64,000 nt of DNA from Acetobacteraceae bacterium (GCA_022842185.1 JALHQB010000015.1:1-64000), one strand, 5' to 3'. Shown: positions 1-10,206, counted from the first letter of the stretch. The notes: a model not told the origin generated them from the sequence alone. Numbers and translations: made by a program.

Positions 1-594
1 CGCCGCCGCGGGTGCGGGGGCCGGCGTGGCGGGGCGCCCGCGCGGTTCCATCTGCCGCCGCGCGATTTCGGGCGCGATGTCCGCGATGTCGAGGAAGCTG
101 TCGGCCTGCCGGCGCAATTCGTCGGCGATCATCGGCGGCTGGGCACGGGTCGAGGAGACCACCGTCACCCGCACCCCCATCCGCTGCACCGCTTCGACCA
201 GCCGGCGGAAATCGCCATCGCCGGAGAACAGCACGACATGATCGAGATGCACCGCCATCTCCAGCATGTCGACGGCGAGCTCGACATCCATGTTCCCCTT
301 CAGCCGAAGACGGCCGCTCGGGTCGGTTTGCTGCTTGGCGGGCTTGGTGACCACCTGCCAGCCATTATAGGCGAGCCAATCGGTCAGCGGCCGCAGCGGG
401 GAGTAATCCTCCGTCTCGATCAGCGCGGTGTAGTAGAAGGCGCGGACCAGGTAGGTGCTGCCGCGGAAGTAATCGAGCAGCTGGGCGAAATCGATCTCGA
501 AGCCCAGCGCTCGGGATGTGTGGTACAGGTTCGCCCCGTCCACGAACAACCCGACCCGTTCCGCTCCACCCGATCGCCGCATGGTGCCAGCCAT
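1..594 (-). CDS. NYN/LabA-like PIN-domain protein (partial, 3' end outside window)
   Basis: The open frame runs leftward off the window edge, so the C-terminus is missing; 198 codons are visible. The protein starts with a short basic stretch and then shows the NYN-domain signature: VGLFVDGANLYH with Asp19 and Asn22, an internal KGNMDVELAVDML, and LFSGDGDFRRLV, whose acidic residues form the metal site in PIN-like nucleases. NYN proteins are predicted RNases, and LabA/DUF88 members are often regulatory. A second in-frame ATG at 582 is an alternative start. It is divergent from folK with about 70 bp between. The visible end is rich in Ala and Pro and probably begins a linker to a C-terminal region beyond the window. 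Confidence 0.85.
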   Translation of the reverse strand, partial: MAGTMRRSGGAERVGLFVDGANLYHTSRALGFEIDFAQLLDYFRGSTYLVRAFYYTALIETEDYSPLRPLTDWLAYNGWQVVTKPAKQQTDPSGRLRLKGNMDVELAVDMLEMAVHLDHVVLFSGDGDFRRLVEAVQRMGVRVTVVSSTRAQPPMIADELRRQADSFLDIADIAPEIARRQMEPRGRPATPAPAPAAA

Positions 595-665
595 ATCCGC
601 ATTCTCCGCCCGCCGCCCGGATGGGCACGGCCGTGTGCCCGCTACACAATTTGCACAGGCCTGTC

Positions 666-1178
666 ATGGGCGATGAGACCGCGCTGGTCGCAATCGGCGC
701 CAATCTTACGCGGGCCGATGGCAGTCCAGCTCTGGAAACCTGCCGCTGGGCCGTGGCGCGCCTGGGCCGCCTTCCGGGCTTGCGGGTCGCGGCCGTCTCG
801 TCCTGGTGGGAGTCGGCGGCGATCCCGCCAGACCCGCGATCGCCACCCTACGTCAACGGCATGGTCCGCCTGGAAGGCGCAGGAGACCGGGCCGCGCTTC
901 TCGCCGCCCTGCATGGCATCGAGGATGAGGTGGGCCGTGCGAGGCCTTATCCGAACGCCCCGCGGGTGCTGGACCTGGATCTGATCGACCTCGGCGGGCA
1001 GGTGCTGGCGGGGCCGACGCCAATCCTGCCGCATCCACGCGCGCATCTGCGGGCGTTCGTGCTGCGCCCGCTGGCCGAGGTGGCGCCGGGCTGGGTGCAT
1101 CCGGTTCTGCAACGGCGCGTCGAGGACCTCATCGCCGCGCTCGACCCGCAGGAGATCCGCCGCCTGCCGCCGGATTGA
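666..1178 (+). CDS. folK: 2-amino-4-hydroxy-6-hydroxymethyldihydropteridine diphosphokinase
   Basis: Transfers pyrophosphate from ATP to 6-hydroxymethyl-dihydropterin in cytosolic folate synthesis. The 170-residue product begins MGDETALVAIGANL, the usual HPPK N-terminus, and carries the signature PNAPRVLDLDLIDLGG, whose Asp residues bind the two magnesium ions, followed by LPHPRAHLRAFVLRPLAEVAP. Length matches the family. The open frame extends upstream to 516, but conservation begins at the ATG at 666. It lies between the divergent NYN gene and rpoZ, the common alphaproteobacterial order, with no folP or folB beside it. Confidence 0.93.
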   Translation: MGDETALVAIGANLTRADGSPALETCRWAVARLGRLPGLRVAAVSSWWESAAIPPDPRSPPYVNGMVRLEGAGDRAALLAALHGIEDEVGRARPYPNAPRVLDLDLIDLGGQVLAGPTPILPHPRAHLRAFVLRPLAEVAPGWVHPVLQRRVEDLIAALDPQEIRRLPPD

Positions 1179-1289
1179 CCGGCTTTCGCCTTGCAGTGCA
1201 GCGGGCGCATGGCTATGTGGAACGTTCACCGGCATTTCCGGGTGCGACGGACCCCCTCCCGCGCGCCCCCAAACGTGTTTGGAGCCTCC

Positions 1290-1682
1290 ATGGCGCGCGT
1301 CACCGTCGAAGATTGCATCGAAAAGATTCCGAACCGGTTCGAACTGGTGCTGCTCGCCGCCCAGCGCGCGCGCAACATCGCCCGTGGCGAGACGATCGAA
1401 GTCGAGCGCGACAACGACAAGAACCCCGTCGTCGCCTTGCGCGAGATCGCCGAGGAGAAGGTCGAACTCGCCGGCCTGGAAGGTGACCTGATCAAGTCGC
1501 TGTCCCGCGCGCCGGAGCCCGAGCCCGCCGAGGAGGAGGTGATGGACATCATCGCCACCGACGAGAACATCTTCGGCATCATGGAAATCCAGGACGAGGC
1601 CCTGCCCGACGCCTCGGCCGACGACCTGTCGCCCGACGACATCGAGGCTGCGATCGCCGCGGAACTGGGCGGCAAGCGATAG
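1290..1682 (+). CDS. rpoZ: DNA-directed RNA polymerase omega subunit
   Basis: Small subunit that helps assemble beta-prime into RNA polymerase and takes part in the ppGpp response. The 130-residue protein starts [20 protein letters not shown] and continues [14 protein letters not shown], the canonical omega signature. The acidic C-terminal half ([26 protein letters not shown]) is typical of alphaproteobacterial omega proteins, which are longer than the roughly 90-residue enterobacterial form. I chose the ATG at 1290 because homology begins there; upstream ATG codons in frame encode unconserved residues. It immediately precedes rsh, a widespread pairing. Confidence 0.95.
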   Translation: MARVTVEDCIEKIPNRFELVLLAAQRARNIARGETIEVERDNDKNPVVALREIAEEKVELAGLEGDLIKSLSRAPEPEPAEEEVMDIIATDENIFGIMEIQDEALPDASADDLSPDDIEAAIAAELGGKR

Positions 1683-1779
1683 AAAGTCCTCGCATGACGG
1701 CACCGGCCCGCACCCCCATCCGCCCGCGCAACCAGGTTCCTGGTGCGCCGGCCGATGGCGCGGGCCGCTGCCGCATGGC

Positions 1780-4077
1780 GTGAAGGAACCGGGCATGGGC
1801 CAGGGCGCCAGCGGCACCCGACGAGCCGGCCCCGCGCGGGCGCCCGAGGGGCTGCGCGCCCAGGAGACGACCAATCCGGGCATCGAGATCGCCCGCAAGG
1901 TCGCCGCATACGACCCCCGCGCCGACGTCAAGCTGATCGAAAACGCCTATGCGCTGGCGGCCGAGGCCCATGCGCCGCAGCGCCGCGACGACGGCCAGCC
2001 CTATATCGTGCACCCCATCGCGGTGGCGGACATCCTGGCCGGCTACCGGCTGGACGCGGCGACCATCGCCACAGCCCTGCTGCACGACACGGTCGAGGAT
2101 ACCGGCGTCACCCTGGCCGAGCTGGAAAAGCGCTTCGGCAAGGAAGTTGCCCGGCTGGTCGATGGCGTCACCAAGCTGACGCGCCTGGAGCTGCAATCCG
2201 AACGCACCAAGCAGGCGGAGAATTTCCGCAAGCTGGTCCTGGCGATGAGCGAGGACATCCGCGTCCTGATCGTCAAGCTGGCGGACCGGCTGCACAATAT
2301 GCGGACCCTGGGCGGCAAGGGCAGCCCGGAAAAGCGCGCCCGCACGGCGCGCGAGACGCTGGAGATCTACGCCCCCCTGGCCGAACGCATCGGCATGGAC
2401 GCGCTCAAGACCGAGATCGAGACGCTGTCCTTCCGGGAGATGAATCCCGATGCCTGGCAGACCATCGCCGCGCGCCTGACCTATCTGCGCGGCCAGGGCG
2501 CCGATCTGATCGAGGAGATCGAGCAGGACCTGAAGCGCGTTCTCGCCGAGAACGGTGTCGAGCAGGTCGAGGTGCTGGGGCGCGAGAAGTCGCCCTATTC
2601 GATCTGGCTCAAGATGCAGCGCAAGAACGTCGCGTTCGAGCAATTGTCCGACATCATGGCGTTCCGCGTCATCGTGAAGGACAAGCACGATTGCTACGCG
2701 GCGCTGGGCGGCATTCATTCGGCCTATCGCGTGGTGCCCGGGCGCTTCAAGGACTGGATCAGCACGCCCAAGACCAACGGATACCAGTCCCTGCACACCG
2801 GCGTGACGGTGCCCGAACGCCGCAATGCCAAGATCGAAGTGCAGATCCGCACGCGGGAGATGCATGAGATCGCCGAATACGGCGTCGCCGCGCATTGGAT
2901 CTACAAGCAGGGCGATGGTGGCAGCATCACGCGCAAGCGCTACCCCTGGGTGCGCGACCTGCTGGAAATCCTGGAATCCGCCTCCGACCCGCAGGACTTT
3001 CTCGACCACACCAAGCTGGAACTGCACCGCGACCAGGTCTTCTGCTTCACGCCCAAGGGCGACCTGATCGAATTGCCGCGCGGCGCCACGCCGGTGGATT
3101 TCGCCTACCAGGTGCACAGCCAGGTCGGCGACAATACGGTGGGCGCCAAGGTCAATGGCAAGATCGTGCCGCTGCGCCACCCGCTGGAAAACGGCGACCA
3201 GGTGGAGATCATCACCGCCCGCGGCGGCACGCCCAACCCGGCCTGGGAACGCTTCGTCGCCACCGGCAAGGCGCGCGCGCGCATCCGCCGCTTCGTCCAT
3301 GCCCGCCAGCGTGCGACGCAGAAGGAAGACGGCCGCGCCGCGATCGCCAAGGCGTTCCGCGCCGCCGGTCTCGATTTCTCGGAAAAGCTCGTCGAACCGG
3401 CGGTCAAGACGCTCAAGCAGCCGGATTTCGAAACTCTGTGCATTGCCGTCGCCTCCGGCAACCTGACGCCGCGCGACGTGCTGACCGCCGCCGTGCCGGA
3501 ACTGCGCACGCCCGCGCGCACCGTTGAACAGATGGCGCTGGCGCGGCCCCGCGGGCGCCTGGGCACCGGCCCGCTGCTGACCGCCGGCAAGGCCGAACGC
3601 CCCGGCAGCCCGCGGCGTGGCGAGACTGCCATGGGTGTCAGCGGCCTGGTCGCCGGCATGGCGGTGCATTTCGCTGGCTGCTGCCACCCGCTGCCCGGGG
3701 ACCGCATCGTGGGCATCGTCACCACCGGGCGCGGCGTGACCATCCACAAGAACGATTGCCACGGGCTGGAAGCCTTCGCCGCCACGCCAGAACGCTTCAT
3801 CGACGTGGAGTGGGAATATGAGGACGGTGTGCGCGGCAGCCATGTCGGGCGCATCGAGCTGACGGCGGAAAACAAGCCCGGCGCGCTGGCCGGCCTGACC
3901 ACGGCGATCGCCCGGCAGGAAGGGGCGGTGAACAACCTGCGCATCCTCAACCGCGTTGGGGATTGGTGCGAGGTGCTGGTGGATGTGGAAGTGCGCGACA
4001 TCGGGCACCTGTCGGCCATTCTCGCGGCGCTGCGGGCCTGCCCCGGCGTGACGCAGGTGGAACGGGCGAAGGGGTGA
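1780..4077 (+). CDS. rsh: Bifunctional (p)ppGpp synthetase/hydrolase
   Basis: Makes and degrades the stringent-response alarmone (p)ppGpp. The 765-residue protein has the full Rel/SpoT layout: HD hydrolase domain (about 45-200) with HDTVEDT at 102-108, synthetase domain (about 255-370) with GREKSPYSIWLKMQ and the RFKD loop at 312-315, TGS domain (about 415-475), and a C-terminal ACT domain (about 690-760). RFKD, rather than the EFDD of RelA, is the known mark of bifunctional enzymes, and the intact HD motif agrees. A second ATG at 1795 (MGQGAS) is an equally possible start. Orphan stringent-response genes next to rpoZ are normal in alphaproteobacteria, which usually carry one Rsh. Confidence 0.95.
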   Translation: MKEPGMGQGASGTRRAGPARAPEGLRAQETTNPGIEIARKVAAYDPRADVKLIENAYALAAEAHAPQRRDDGQPYIVHPIAVADILAGYRLDAATIATALLHDTVEDTGVTLAELEKRFGKEVARLVDGVTKLTRLELQSERTKQAENFRKLVLAMSEDIRVLIVKLADRLHNMRTLGGKGSPEKRARTARETLEIYAPLAERIGMDALKTEIETLSFREMNPDAWQTIAARLTYLRGQGADLIEEIEQDLKRVLAENGVEQVEVLGREKSPYSIWLKMQRKNVAFEQLSDIMAFRVIVKDKHDCYAALGGIHSAYRVVPGRFKDWISTPKTNGYQSLHTGVTVPERRNAKIEVQIRTREMHEIAEYGVAAHWIYKQGDGGSITRKRYPWVRDLLEILESASDPQDFLDHTKLELHRDQVFCFTPKGDLIELPRGATPVDFAYQVHSQVGDNTVGAKVNGKIVPLRHPLENGDQVEIITARGGTPNPAWERFVATGKARARIRRFVHARQRATQKEDGRAAIAKAFRAAGLDFSEKLVEPAVKTLKQPDFETLCIAVASGNLTPRDVLTAAVPELRTPARTVEQMALARPRGRLGTGPLLTAGKAERPGSPRRGETAMGVSGLVAGMAVHFAGCCHPLPGDRIVGIVTTGRGVTIHKNDCHGLEAFAATPERFIDVEWEYEDGVRGSHVGRIELTAENKPGALAGLTTAIARQEGAVNNLRILNRVGDWCEVLVDVEVRDIGHLSAILAALRACPGVTQVERAKG

Positions 4078-4382
4078 TGGTGATCGCACGCGGATTTGGA
4101 GGGGCCTTGCCCCTCCAAACCTCCCCTCCAAAGGCTTAAGGCCTTTGGAAACCTCGACTTTGGTGCTGAACGTCGTCGGTCGGTACCACGATAATACCCG
4201 AATCTCGGTACCCGACCGGGCAAGCCTTGCGCTACGTGAAAGACGCCAAGGTCCCGCGGTCCAGGGACCCGTTGGTCCCTGGCGGGGTGGTTTGGAGGGG
4301 CAGCGCCCCTCCAATCTTCGCGCCTATTGGGCAGCGCCCCTCCAACCTTGTCCTTTTCTTCAACTGAGGACCTAACCCTCCC
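4078..4382. repeat. Intergenic palindromic repeats between rsh and acpS
   Basis: This 305-bp gap holds no gene. It contains a perfect 11-bp stem with 3-nt loop at 4095-4119 (TTTGGAGGGGC / GCCCCTCCAAA), a near-palindrome CCAAAGGC..GGCCTTTGG at about 4128-4148, a 9-bp stem CCAGGGACC / GGTCCCTGG at 4261-4282, a second GGAGGGGC / GCCCCTCC stem at 4291-4314, and a partial third copy at about 4332-4345. The same core word used repeatedly suggests a REP-like family; from memory, similar GGAGGGGC elements occur between genes in Acetobacteraceae. The first stem could also act as the rsh terminator, although no T-tract follows. Confidence 0.75.
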
Positions 4383-4790
4383 ATGATCATCGGCACCGGG
4401 TCCGACCTGCTCGACATCCGCCGCATCGAAAAGACCATCGCCCGCCACGGCGACCGCTTCCTCGACCGCATCTTCACGCCGGTCGAGCGCGCCAAGGCCG
4501 AACGCCGTGCCGAGCGCATCCGCACCGCGACCTATGCCAAGCGCTTCGCGGCCAAGGAAGCGGCGTCCAAGGCCCTGGGCACCGGCTTCCGCGCGGGGGT
4601 GTTCTGGCGCGACCTGGGTGTGGTCAACCTGCCCTCCGGCCAGCCGACGCTGCGGATGACGGGCGGGGCGGCGGCCCGCCTCGCGGCCATCACGCCGGCG
4701 GGCCATCGCGCCGAAGTGGCGCTGACCATGACGGATGAATTCCCCTACGCCCAGGCCATGGTCGTCATCACCGCCGTGCCGCTTCCTTGA
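4383..4790 (+). CDS. acpS: Holo-[acyl-carrier-protein] synthase
   Basis: Attaches 4'-phosphopantetheine from CoA to acyl carrier protein, activating fatty acid synthesis. The 135-residue protein starts [16 protein letters not shown], with the metal-binding Asp in GSDLLDI, and has the second signature [16 protein letters not shown], both invariant in AcpS. Length fits the family (about 120-140). It opens the acpS-lepB-rnc-era-recO run. In many alphaproteobacteria pdxJ precedes acpS; here that place is taken by palindromic repeats. The start is the first ATG after the repeat region. Confidence 0.95.
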   Translation: MIIGTGSDLLDIRRIEKTIARHGDRFLDRIFTPVERAKAERRAERIRTATYAKRFAAKEAASKALGTGFRAGVFWRDLGVVNLPSGQPTLRMTGGAAARLAAITPAGHRAEVALTMTDEFPYAQAMVVITAVPLP

Positions 4791-4878
4791 CAGCGCGCCC
4801 GCCCGCTGTATCCCCTGCCGCCACCACGCCGCCCGGCGCGAAATCCACCCCTGACCAGGCCGTCGAAACACCCATACG

Positions 4879-5634
4879 ATGCTGAAGAAGAAGGCGACCG
4901 GCGGCTGGCTGGAAAGCGTCAAGACGATCCTCTATGCCGCATTGATCGCGATCGGCATCCGGACCGTGGCGTTCGAACCGTTCAACATCCCGTCCGGGTC
5001 GATGATCCCGACGCTGCTGGTTGGCGACTATCTGTTCGTCTCCAAATTCTCCTATGGGTATTCGCGGCACTCGATGCCGTTCAGCCCGAACCTGTTCGAC
5101 GGGCGCATCTTCGGATCGCTGCCGCGCCGCGGCGATGTCGCGGTGTTCAAGCTGCCGCGCGATGGCGCCACGGACTACATCAAGCGCATCATCGGCCTGC
5201 CGGGGGACCGCATCCAGGTGCGCGCCGGCATCCTGTACATCAACGGGCAGGCGGTGCGGCGCGAGAACCTCGGCCCCTACACGGTCGAAGGCGATGGCCC
5301 GCGCATCACGGTGCGCCGCTATCTTGAAACCCTGCCGGGGACCGGCGGGCAGCCCGGCGTGTCGCATCAGATCCTGGAATCGACCGATGACGGGCCGTTC
5401 GACAACACGCAGGAATTCCTGGTGCCGGCCGGCCATGTCTTCGCCATGGGCGACAACCGCGACAACAGCCTGGATTCTCGGGCGATGAATGCCGTGGGCT
5501 TCATCCCGATCGAGAATCTGGTCGGTCGCGCGGAATTCATCTTCTTCTCGGTCGATGGTTCGGCCGCCTGGTGGGAGGTCTGGGGCTGGCCCTTCGCCAT
5601 CCGCTGGTCGCGGATCTTCTCGGCGGTGCGATGA
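4879..5634 (+). CDS. lepB: Signal peptidase I
   Basis: Inner-membrane serine protease that cleaves Sec and Tat signal peptides on the periplasmic side. The 251-residue protein has one N-terminal membrane segment (about 14-33), then IPSGSMIPTL with the nucleophile Ser41, the general-base region DYIKRIIGLPGD with Lys102, and the late signature MGDNRDNSLDSR. These boxes B, D and E define the S26 family. The 88-bp gap after acpS has no strong signal. Its TGA stop overlaps the rnc start (ATGA at 5631), indicating translational coupling to RNase III. Confidence 0.96.
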   Translation: MLKKKATGGWLESVKTILYAALIAIGIRTVAFEPFNIPSGSMIPTLLVGDYLFVSKFSYGYSRHSMPFSPNLFDGRIFGSLPRRGDVAVFKLPRDGATDYIKRIIGLPGDRIQVRAGILYINGQAVRRENLGPYTVEGDGPRITVRRYLETLPGTGGQPGVSHQILESTDDGPFDNTQEFLVPAGHVFAMGDNRDNSLDSRAMNAVGFIPIENLVGRAEFIFFSVDGSAAWWEVWGWPFAIRWSRIFSAVR

Positions 5635-6299
5635 GCGGGATCGAGGACCGCCTCGGACACCGCTTCGCCGATCCGGCGCTGCTGACGGAAGCGCTGACGC
5701 ATCGTTCCGCCGCCGATGCGCGTGGCGGACAGCTCGATTCCAACGAAAGGCTGGAATTCCTCGGCGACCGGGTGCTTGGCCTGCTGATGGCCGAATGGCT
5801 GACCGAACGCTTCCCGACCGAGCGCGAAGGCAGCCTGACCCGCCGGCTGTCATCGGTGGTTGCCGCCGAGGCGCTCGCCCGGGTGGGTGAGGCGATGGGC
5901 CTGGCCGAGGCAATCCGCATACCGCAGGGCGAGGAACGCACCGGCCTGCGCGCGCGCCAGACCGTGATGGCCGATGCGGTGGAGGCGCTGCTGGGCGCGA
6001 TCTATCGCGATGGCGGGCTGGAGGCGGCGCGCGGCGTGGTGCGGCGCCATTGGGCGGCGCTGCTGGATGCCGATGTGAAGCCGCCGGTCTCGGCCAAGAA
6101 CCGCTTGCAGGAATATACCTTGGGGCGCGGGCTTGGCCTGCCGCAGTATCGGCTGGTCTCGACCGCCGGGCCGTCCCATGCGCCCTTCTTCGTCATCGCC
6201 GTGCTGGCCGCCGGGCGGGAAGCCGAAGGCGCCGGCGAGTCCAAGCGCGCGGCCGAACTCGCCGCCGCCGAATCCTGGCTTCTGGGGGTCGAGACATGA
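5631..6299 (+). CDS. rnc: Ribonuclease III
   Basis: Endonuclease for double-stranded RNA, used in rRNA processing and antisense-dependent decay. The 222-residue protein has the catalytic signature NERLEFLGDRVLGL near residue 39, further acidic residues in VMADAVEALLGAIYRDGG, and a C-terminal dsRNA-binding domain starting at about 150 (KNRLQEYTLGRGLGLPQYRL) and ending in SKRAAELAAAESWLL. The open frame reaches back to 5571 but conserved sequence starts at 5631, where ATG overlaps the lepB stop. It is coupled to era by another ATGA overlap. Confidence 0.96.
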   Translation: MSGIEDRLGHRFADPALLTEALTHRSAADARGGQLDSNERLEFLGDRVLGLLMAEWLTERFPTEREGSLTRRLSSVVAAEALARVGEAMGLAEAIRIPQGEERTGLRARQTVMADAVEALLGAIYRDGGLEAARGVVRRHWAALLDADVKPPVSAKNRLQEYTLGRGLGLPQYRLVSTAGPSHAPFFVIAVLAAGREAEGAGESKRAAELAAAESWLLGVET

Positions 6300-7192
6300 C
6301 CACGACACGTTGCGGCCTGGTTGCCATCGTCGGCGCGCCCAATGCCGGGAAATCGACCCTGGTGAACCGGCTGACCGGGGCGAAGGTGACGATCGTGTCC
6401 CCGAAGCCGCAGACCACGCGGTTCCGCATCCGCGCGGTGCTGATGCATGCCGGCGCGCAGGTGATCCTGGTGGATACGCCGGGCATCTTCGTGCCGCGCC
6501 GGCGGCTGGACCGGGCGATGGTCGCCGCCGCCTGGGGTGGCGCGCAGGATGCCGATGTCGCGCTGCTGGTGGTCGATGCGCGGGCCGGGCTGACCGATGC
6601 CGTGCGCAAGATTGCCGAAGGTCTGGCGCGGTCGCGCAACCCGATCTGGCTGGCGCTGAACAAGACCGACCTGATCCCGCGCGAACGGCTGCTGCCGCTG
6701 ACCGCCGAACTCAACGCCATCCTGCCCTTCGCCGAGACCTTCATGATCTCGGCCGAGAAGGGCGAAGGGGTGGACCGCCTGCAGGACCGCATGGCTGAGG
6801 CGGTGCCGCCGGGGCCGTATCTGTTCCCCGAGGATGAGCTGTCGGACCTGCCCAACCGGATGTTGGCCGCCGAGATCGTGCGCGAGCAGATCCTGCGCCA
6901 GACGCATCAGGAAGTGCCGCACCATGCCTCGGTGGAAACCGAGCAGTGGACGGAGAATGATGACGGGTCGGTACGGGTGGACTGCACCATCTATGTCTCC
7001 CGCGCCACCCAGAAGGCGATCATCATCGGGGAGAAGGGCAGCCGCATCCGCACCATCGGCCAGTCCGCGCGGATCGAGCTGACCAAGCTGCTGGAACGCC
7101 CGGTGCACCTGTTCCTGAACGTGAAGGAACGCACGGGGTGGGATGAGGAACGGGCGCGGATCCGGGCGATCGGGCTGGAGGATATGGGCTGA
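6296..7192 (+). CDS. era: GTPase Era
   Basis: Essential GTPase that binds the 3' end of 16S rRNA and assists 30S maturation. The 298-residue product shows the G1 box GAPNAGKST at about 13-21, G2 around KPQTTRFRI, G3 DTPG, G4 NKTD, and a C-terminal KH domain with IIIGEKGSRIRTIG and the closing VHLFLNVKERTGWDEE typical of Era. The start at 6296 overlaps the rnc stop, although the frame stays open upstream. It is followed after 10 bp by recO, the standard rnc-era-recO order. Confidence 0.97.
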   Translation: MTTTRCGLVAIVGAPNAGKSTLVNRLTGAKVTIVSPKPQTTRFRIRAVLMHAGAQVILVDTPGIFVPRRRLDRAMVAAAWGGAQDADVALLVVDARAGLTDAVRKIAEGLARSRNPIWLALNKTDLIPRERLLPLTAELNAILPFAETFMISAEKGEGVDRLQDRMAEAVPPGPYLFPEDELSDLPNRMLAAEIVREQILRQTHQEVPHHASVETEQWTENDDGSVRVDCTIYVSRATQKAIIIGEKGSRIRTIGQSARIELTKLLERPVHLFLNVKERTGWDEERARIRAIGLEDMG

Positions 7193-7202
7193 CGCCCGCG
7201 CC

Positions 7203-7946
7203 ATGAGCGTGGAATGGACCGCCCCCGCCGTGGTGCTGGAGGTCCGCCCGCTGGGCGATGGCGGCGCTGTCGCCACCCTGCTGACCGAGGAACACGGCCG
7301 CCATGCCGGGTTGGCGAAGGGCGGTGCCTCCCGCGCCCAGGCGGGGCTGTGGCTGCCGGGCAATCTGATCGAGGCGCGCTGGATCGCCCGCCTGGCCGAC
7401 CAGCTCGGCGCCTTGTCGGGCGAGATGGTCCACCCCGCCGCCGCCCTGGCGATGGAGGACCCGCTCGCCCTCGCGCTGCTCTCCTCCGCCTGCGCCATCG
7501 CCGCCGATGCCCTGCCGGAACGCGAGCCGCATCCGCGCGCCTTCCAGGCGCTGGTGTCGGTCATCGCGCATCTGGCGGGTGGGGCGGAGGATGTGCTGGC
7601 CGACTACATTCGCTGGGAATCCTTGATCCTGACGGAACTCGGCTACGGGATGGACCTTTCCACCTGCGCGGTGACCGGCGCGCGGGACGGGCTGACCCAT
7701 GTCTCCCCCCGCACCGGCCGGGCTGTCAGCGCCGAAGCCGCCGCGCCCTATGGCGACCGGCTCCTGCCCCTGCCAGCCTTCCTGCTGACCGATGACGGCC
7801 CCGGCGACACCGCCGCCTGGGATGCCGGCCTGCGCCTGACCGGCCATTTCCTGGAGCGCGACGCCTTCGGCGCCCGGCACCGCCCGGTGCCCGAGGCGCG
7901 GCACCGGCTGGCGGATCGGGTGGCGGCGCTGTCCGCATCCGTGTAA
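7203..7946 (+). CDS. recO: DNA repair protein RecO
   Basis: Recombination mediator that works with RecF and RecR to load RecA onto SSB-coated DNA. The 247-residue product starts with the OB-fold segment [19 protein letters not shown] and [22 protein letters not shown], with the later helical region [26 protein letters not shown] that characterises RecO. Position between era and parC matches many alphaproteobacteria. The C-terminal zinc-finger cysteines of some RecO proteins are reduced here to a single CAVTG cysteine. The start is the ATG at 7203, 10 bp after era. Confidence 0.92.
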   Translation: MSVEWTAPAVVLEVRPLGDGGAVATLLTEEHGRHAGLAKGGASRAQAGLWLPGNLIEARWIARLADQLGALSGEMVHPAAALAMEDPLALALLSSACAIAADALPEREPHPRAFQALVSVIAHLAGGAEDVLADYIRWESLILTELGYGMDLSTCAVTGARDGLTHVSPRTGRAVSAEAAAPYGDRLLPLPAFLLTDDGPGDTAAWDAGLRLTGHFLERDAFGARHRPVPEARHRLADRVAALSASV

Positions 7947-7983
7947 GCCTGGGCTGACGAGAACGAAGCGCGAATCAGCACCC

Positions 7984-10206
7984 ATGCCCGACGACATCAA
8001 GGACCTGCCCGAGGGCGGTCACACCCGCGAGACGAAGCTCGCCGACGCGCTGTCCGAGCGCTACCTCGCCTATGCCCTGTCCACCATCACCGCGCGGTCC
8101 CTGCCGGATGTGCGGGACGGGCTGAAGCCGGTCCATCGCCGGCTGTTGTGGGCGATGCACCAGCTGCGGCTGGACCCGGCCACCGGCTTCAAGAAATGCG
8201 CCCGCATCGTCGGCGACGTGATGGGTAAGTATCACCCGCACGGCGACAGCTCGATCTATGAGGCGATGGTCCGCCTCGCCCAGGAATTCGCCGCGCGCTA
8301 TCCGTTGGTCGAAGGCCAGGGCAATTTCGGCAATATCGACGGCGATAACGCCGCGGCCATGCGCTACACCGAAGCGCGGATGACCGAGGTCGCCAAGGCG
8401 ATGCTCGAAGGCATCGAGGAAGACTCGGTCGATTTCCGCGCCACCTATGACGGCGAGGAACGCGAGCCGATCGTCCTGCCGGCCGCCTTCCCGAACCTGC
8501 TCGCCAATGGCGCGGCCGGCATCGCGGTGGGCATGGCGACCTCGATCCCGCCGCACAATGCCGGCGAACTCTGCGACGCCGCGCTGGCGCTGATCGCCGA
8601 CCCGAACGCGGATTTGCTCACCCACATCAAGGGCCCGGACTTCCCGACCGGCGGCGTGCTGGTCGAACCCGAATCCGCGATCCGCGATGCGTATGAGACC
8701 GGGCGCGGCGGCTTCCGCGTCCGCGCCCGCTGGGAACGGGAGGCGCTGAAGAACGGCACCTGGCAGATCGTCGTCACCGAGATCCCCTATCAGGTCCAGA
8801 AGGCCAAGCTGATCGAACAGATCGCCCAGCTTCTGGAAGAAAAGAAGCTGCCGCTGCTGGGCGATGTGCGGGACGAGAGCACCGACGTCGTCCGCCTGGT
8901 GCTGGAACCCAAGACCCGCGCGGTCGAACCCGCCGTGCTGATGGAGACGATGTTCCGCGCCACCGCGCTGGAATCGCGCTTCCCGCTGAACATGAACGTG
9001 CTCGACGCCAACCGCACCCCGCGCGTGATGGGCCTGCGGGAGGTGCTGCGGTCCTGGCTCGACCACCGCCATGTCGTGCTGGTGCGGCGCACCGAACACC
9101 GCCTGGCCGCGATCGCCCGGCGCCTCGAAATCCTCGACGGCTACTTGATCGCGTATCTCAACCTCGATGAGGTGATCCGCATCATCCGCAACGAGGACGA
9201 GCCGAAGCCCGTGCTGATGGCGACCTTCTCGCTGACCGACCTGCAGACCGAATCCATCCTCAACATGCGCCTGCGCGCCCTGCGCAAGCTGGAGGAGATG
9301 GAGATCCGCAAGGAGCACAAGAAGCTCACCATCGAACAGAAGCGGCTGCAGGGCCTGCTGGGGTCGGAGAAGAAGCGCTGGGACGCGATCGCCGAGGAAA
9401 TCGCCGCCACGCGCGCGAAGTTCGGCGATGGACCGCTCGGCAAGCGCCGCACCGAAACCGGCCGCATCCTGCCCGCCGTGCTGGTCGATGAGACCGCCTT
9501 CGTCGAACGCGAACCCATCACCGTCATCCTGTCCGAGAAGGGCTGGATCCGCGCCCAGAAGGGCCACATCCCGCTGGATGGCGACATCCGCTTCAAGGAA
9601 GGCGACGGGCTGCTGGCGGCGATGCATGCCGAGACCACCGACCGCATCGTGATCTTCGCCACCAATGGCAAGGCCTATACGCTGAAGGCCGATGCCCTGC
9701 CGCGGGGGCGTGGGGACGGTCAGCCGGTGCGCCTGATCGTCGACCTGACCAACGAGGATGCCGTGGTGACGATGTTCGTGCATGAGGACGCCAGGCGCTT
9801 CCTGGTCGCGGCATCGGACGGCAAGGGCTTCATCGTGAAGGGCGAGGACCTGCTGGCGGAAAAGCGCACCGGCAAGCAGGTGCTCAACGTCGATCCGCCG
9901 GTCGAGGCATCGGTCTGCACCCCGGTCGATGGCGACGCCGTCGCGGTGATCGGGGAAAACCGCAAGCTGCTGGTCTTCCCACTGGACCAGGTGCCGGAGA
10001 TGACGCGCGGCCGCGGCGTGCAGCTTCAGGCCTATCGCGATGGCGGTCTGTCGGATGCCAAGGTGTTCCGCCGCGCCGAGGGCCTGACCTGGACATTGGG
10101 TGGCCGCACCCGGACCGAGACCGACCTGCGCCCCTGGGCGGGCAACCGCGCCGGGGCCGGCAAGCAGCCGCCGAACGGGTTCCCGAAGGCCAACCGTTTC
10201 GAGTAG
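7984..10206 (+). CDS. parC: DNA topoisomerase IV subunit A
   Basis: Cleaves and rejoins DNA to decatenate daughter chromosomes, with ParE. The 740-residue protein has [13 protein letters not shown], the quinolone-determining segment [15 protein letters not shown] with Ser89 and Glu93 (unmutated, susceptible-type residues), and the catalytic [10 protein letters not shown] with Tyr128. The wording [18 protein letters not shown] separates ParC from GyrA, which normally reads GSVDGDSPAAM. The C-terminal domain (about 490-735) is shorter than that of GyrA. A very long antisense open frame covers this gene and is a composition artefact. Confidence 0.95.
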   Translation: MPDDIKDLPEGGHTRETKLADALSERYLAYALSTITARSLPDVRDGLKPVHRRLLWAMHQLRLDPATGFKKCARIVGDVMGKYHPHGDSSIYEAMVRLAQEFAARYPLVEGQGNFGNIDGDNAAAMRYTEARMTEVAKAMLEGIEEDSVDFRATYDGEEREPIVLPAAFPNLLANGAAGIAVGMATSIPPHNAGELCDAALALIADPNADLLTHIKGPDFPTGGVLVEPESAIRDAYETGRGGFRVRARWEREALKNGTWQIVVTEIPYQVQKAKLIEQIAQLLEEKKLPLLGDVRDESTDVVRLVLEPKTRAVEPAVLMETMFRATALESRFPLNMNVLDANRTPRVMGLREVLRSWLDHRHVVLVRRTEHRLAAIARRLEILDGYLIAYLNLDEVIRIIRNEDEPKPVLMATFSLTDLQTESILNMRLRALRKLEEMEIRKEHKKLTIEQKRLQGLLGSEKKRWDAIAEEIAATRAKFGDGPLGKRRTETGRILPAVLVDETAFVEREPITVILSEKGWIRAQKGHIPLDGDIRFKEGDGLLAAMHAETTDRIVIFATNGKAYTLKADALPRGRGDGQPVRLIVDLTNEDAVVTMFVHEDARRFLVAASDGKGFIVKGEDLLAEKRTGKQVLNVDPPVEASVCTPVDGDAVAVIGENRKLLVFPLDQVPEMTRGRGVQLQAYRDGGLSDAKVFRRAEGLTWTLGGRTRTETDLRPWAGNRAGAGKQPPNGFPKANRFE

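Noticed and set aside
1579-4922. Very long minus-strand frames opposite rpoZ, rsh and acpS
   Set aside because: They overlap genes with clear family motifs and have Arg/Ala/Pro-rich translations without domains.
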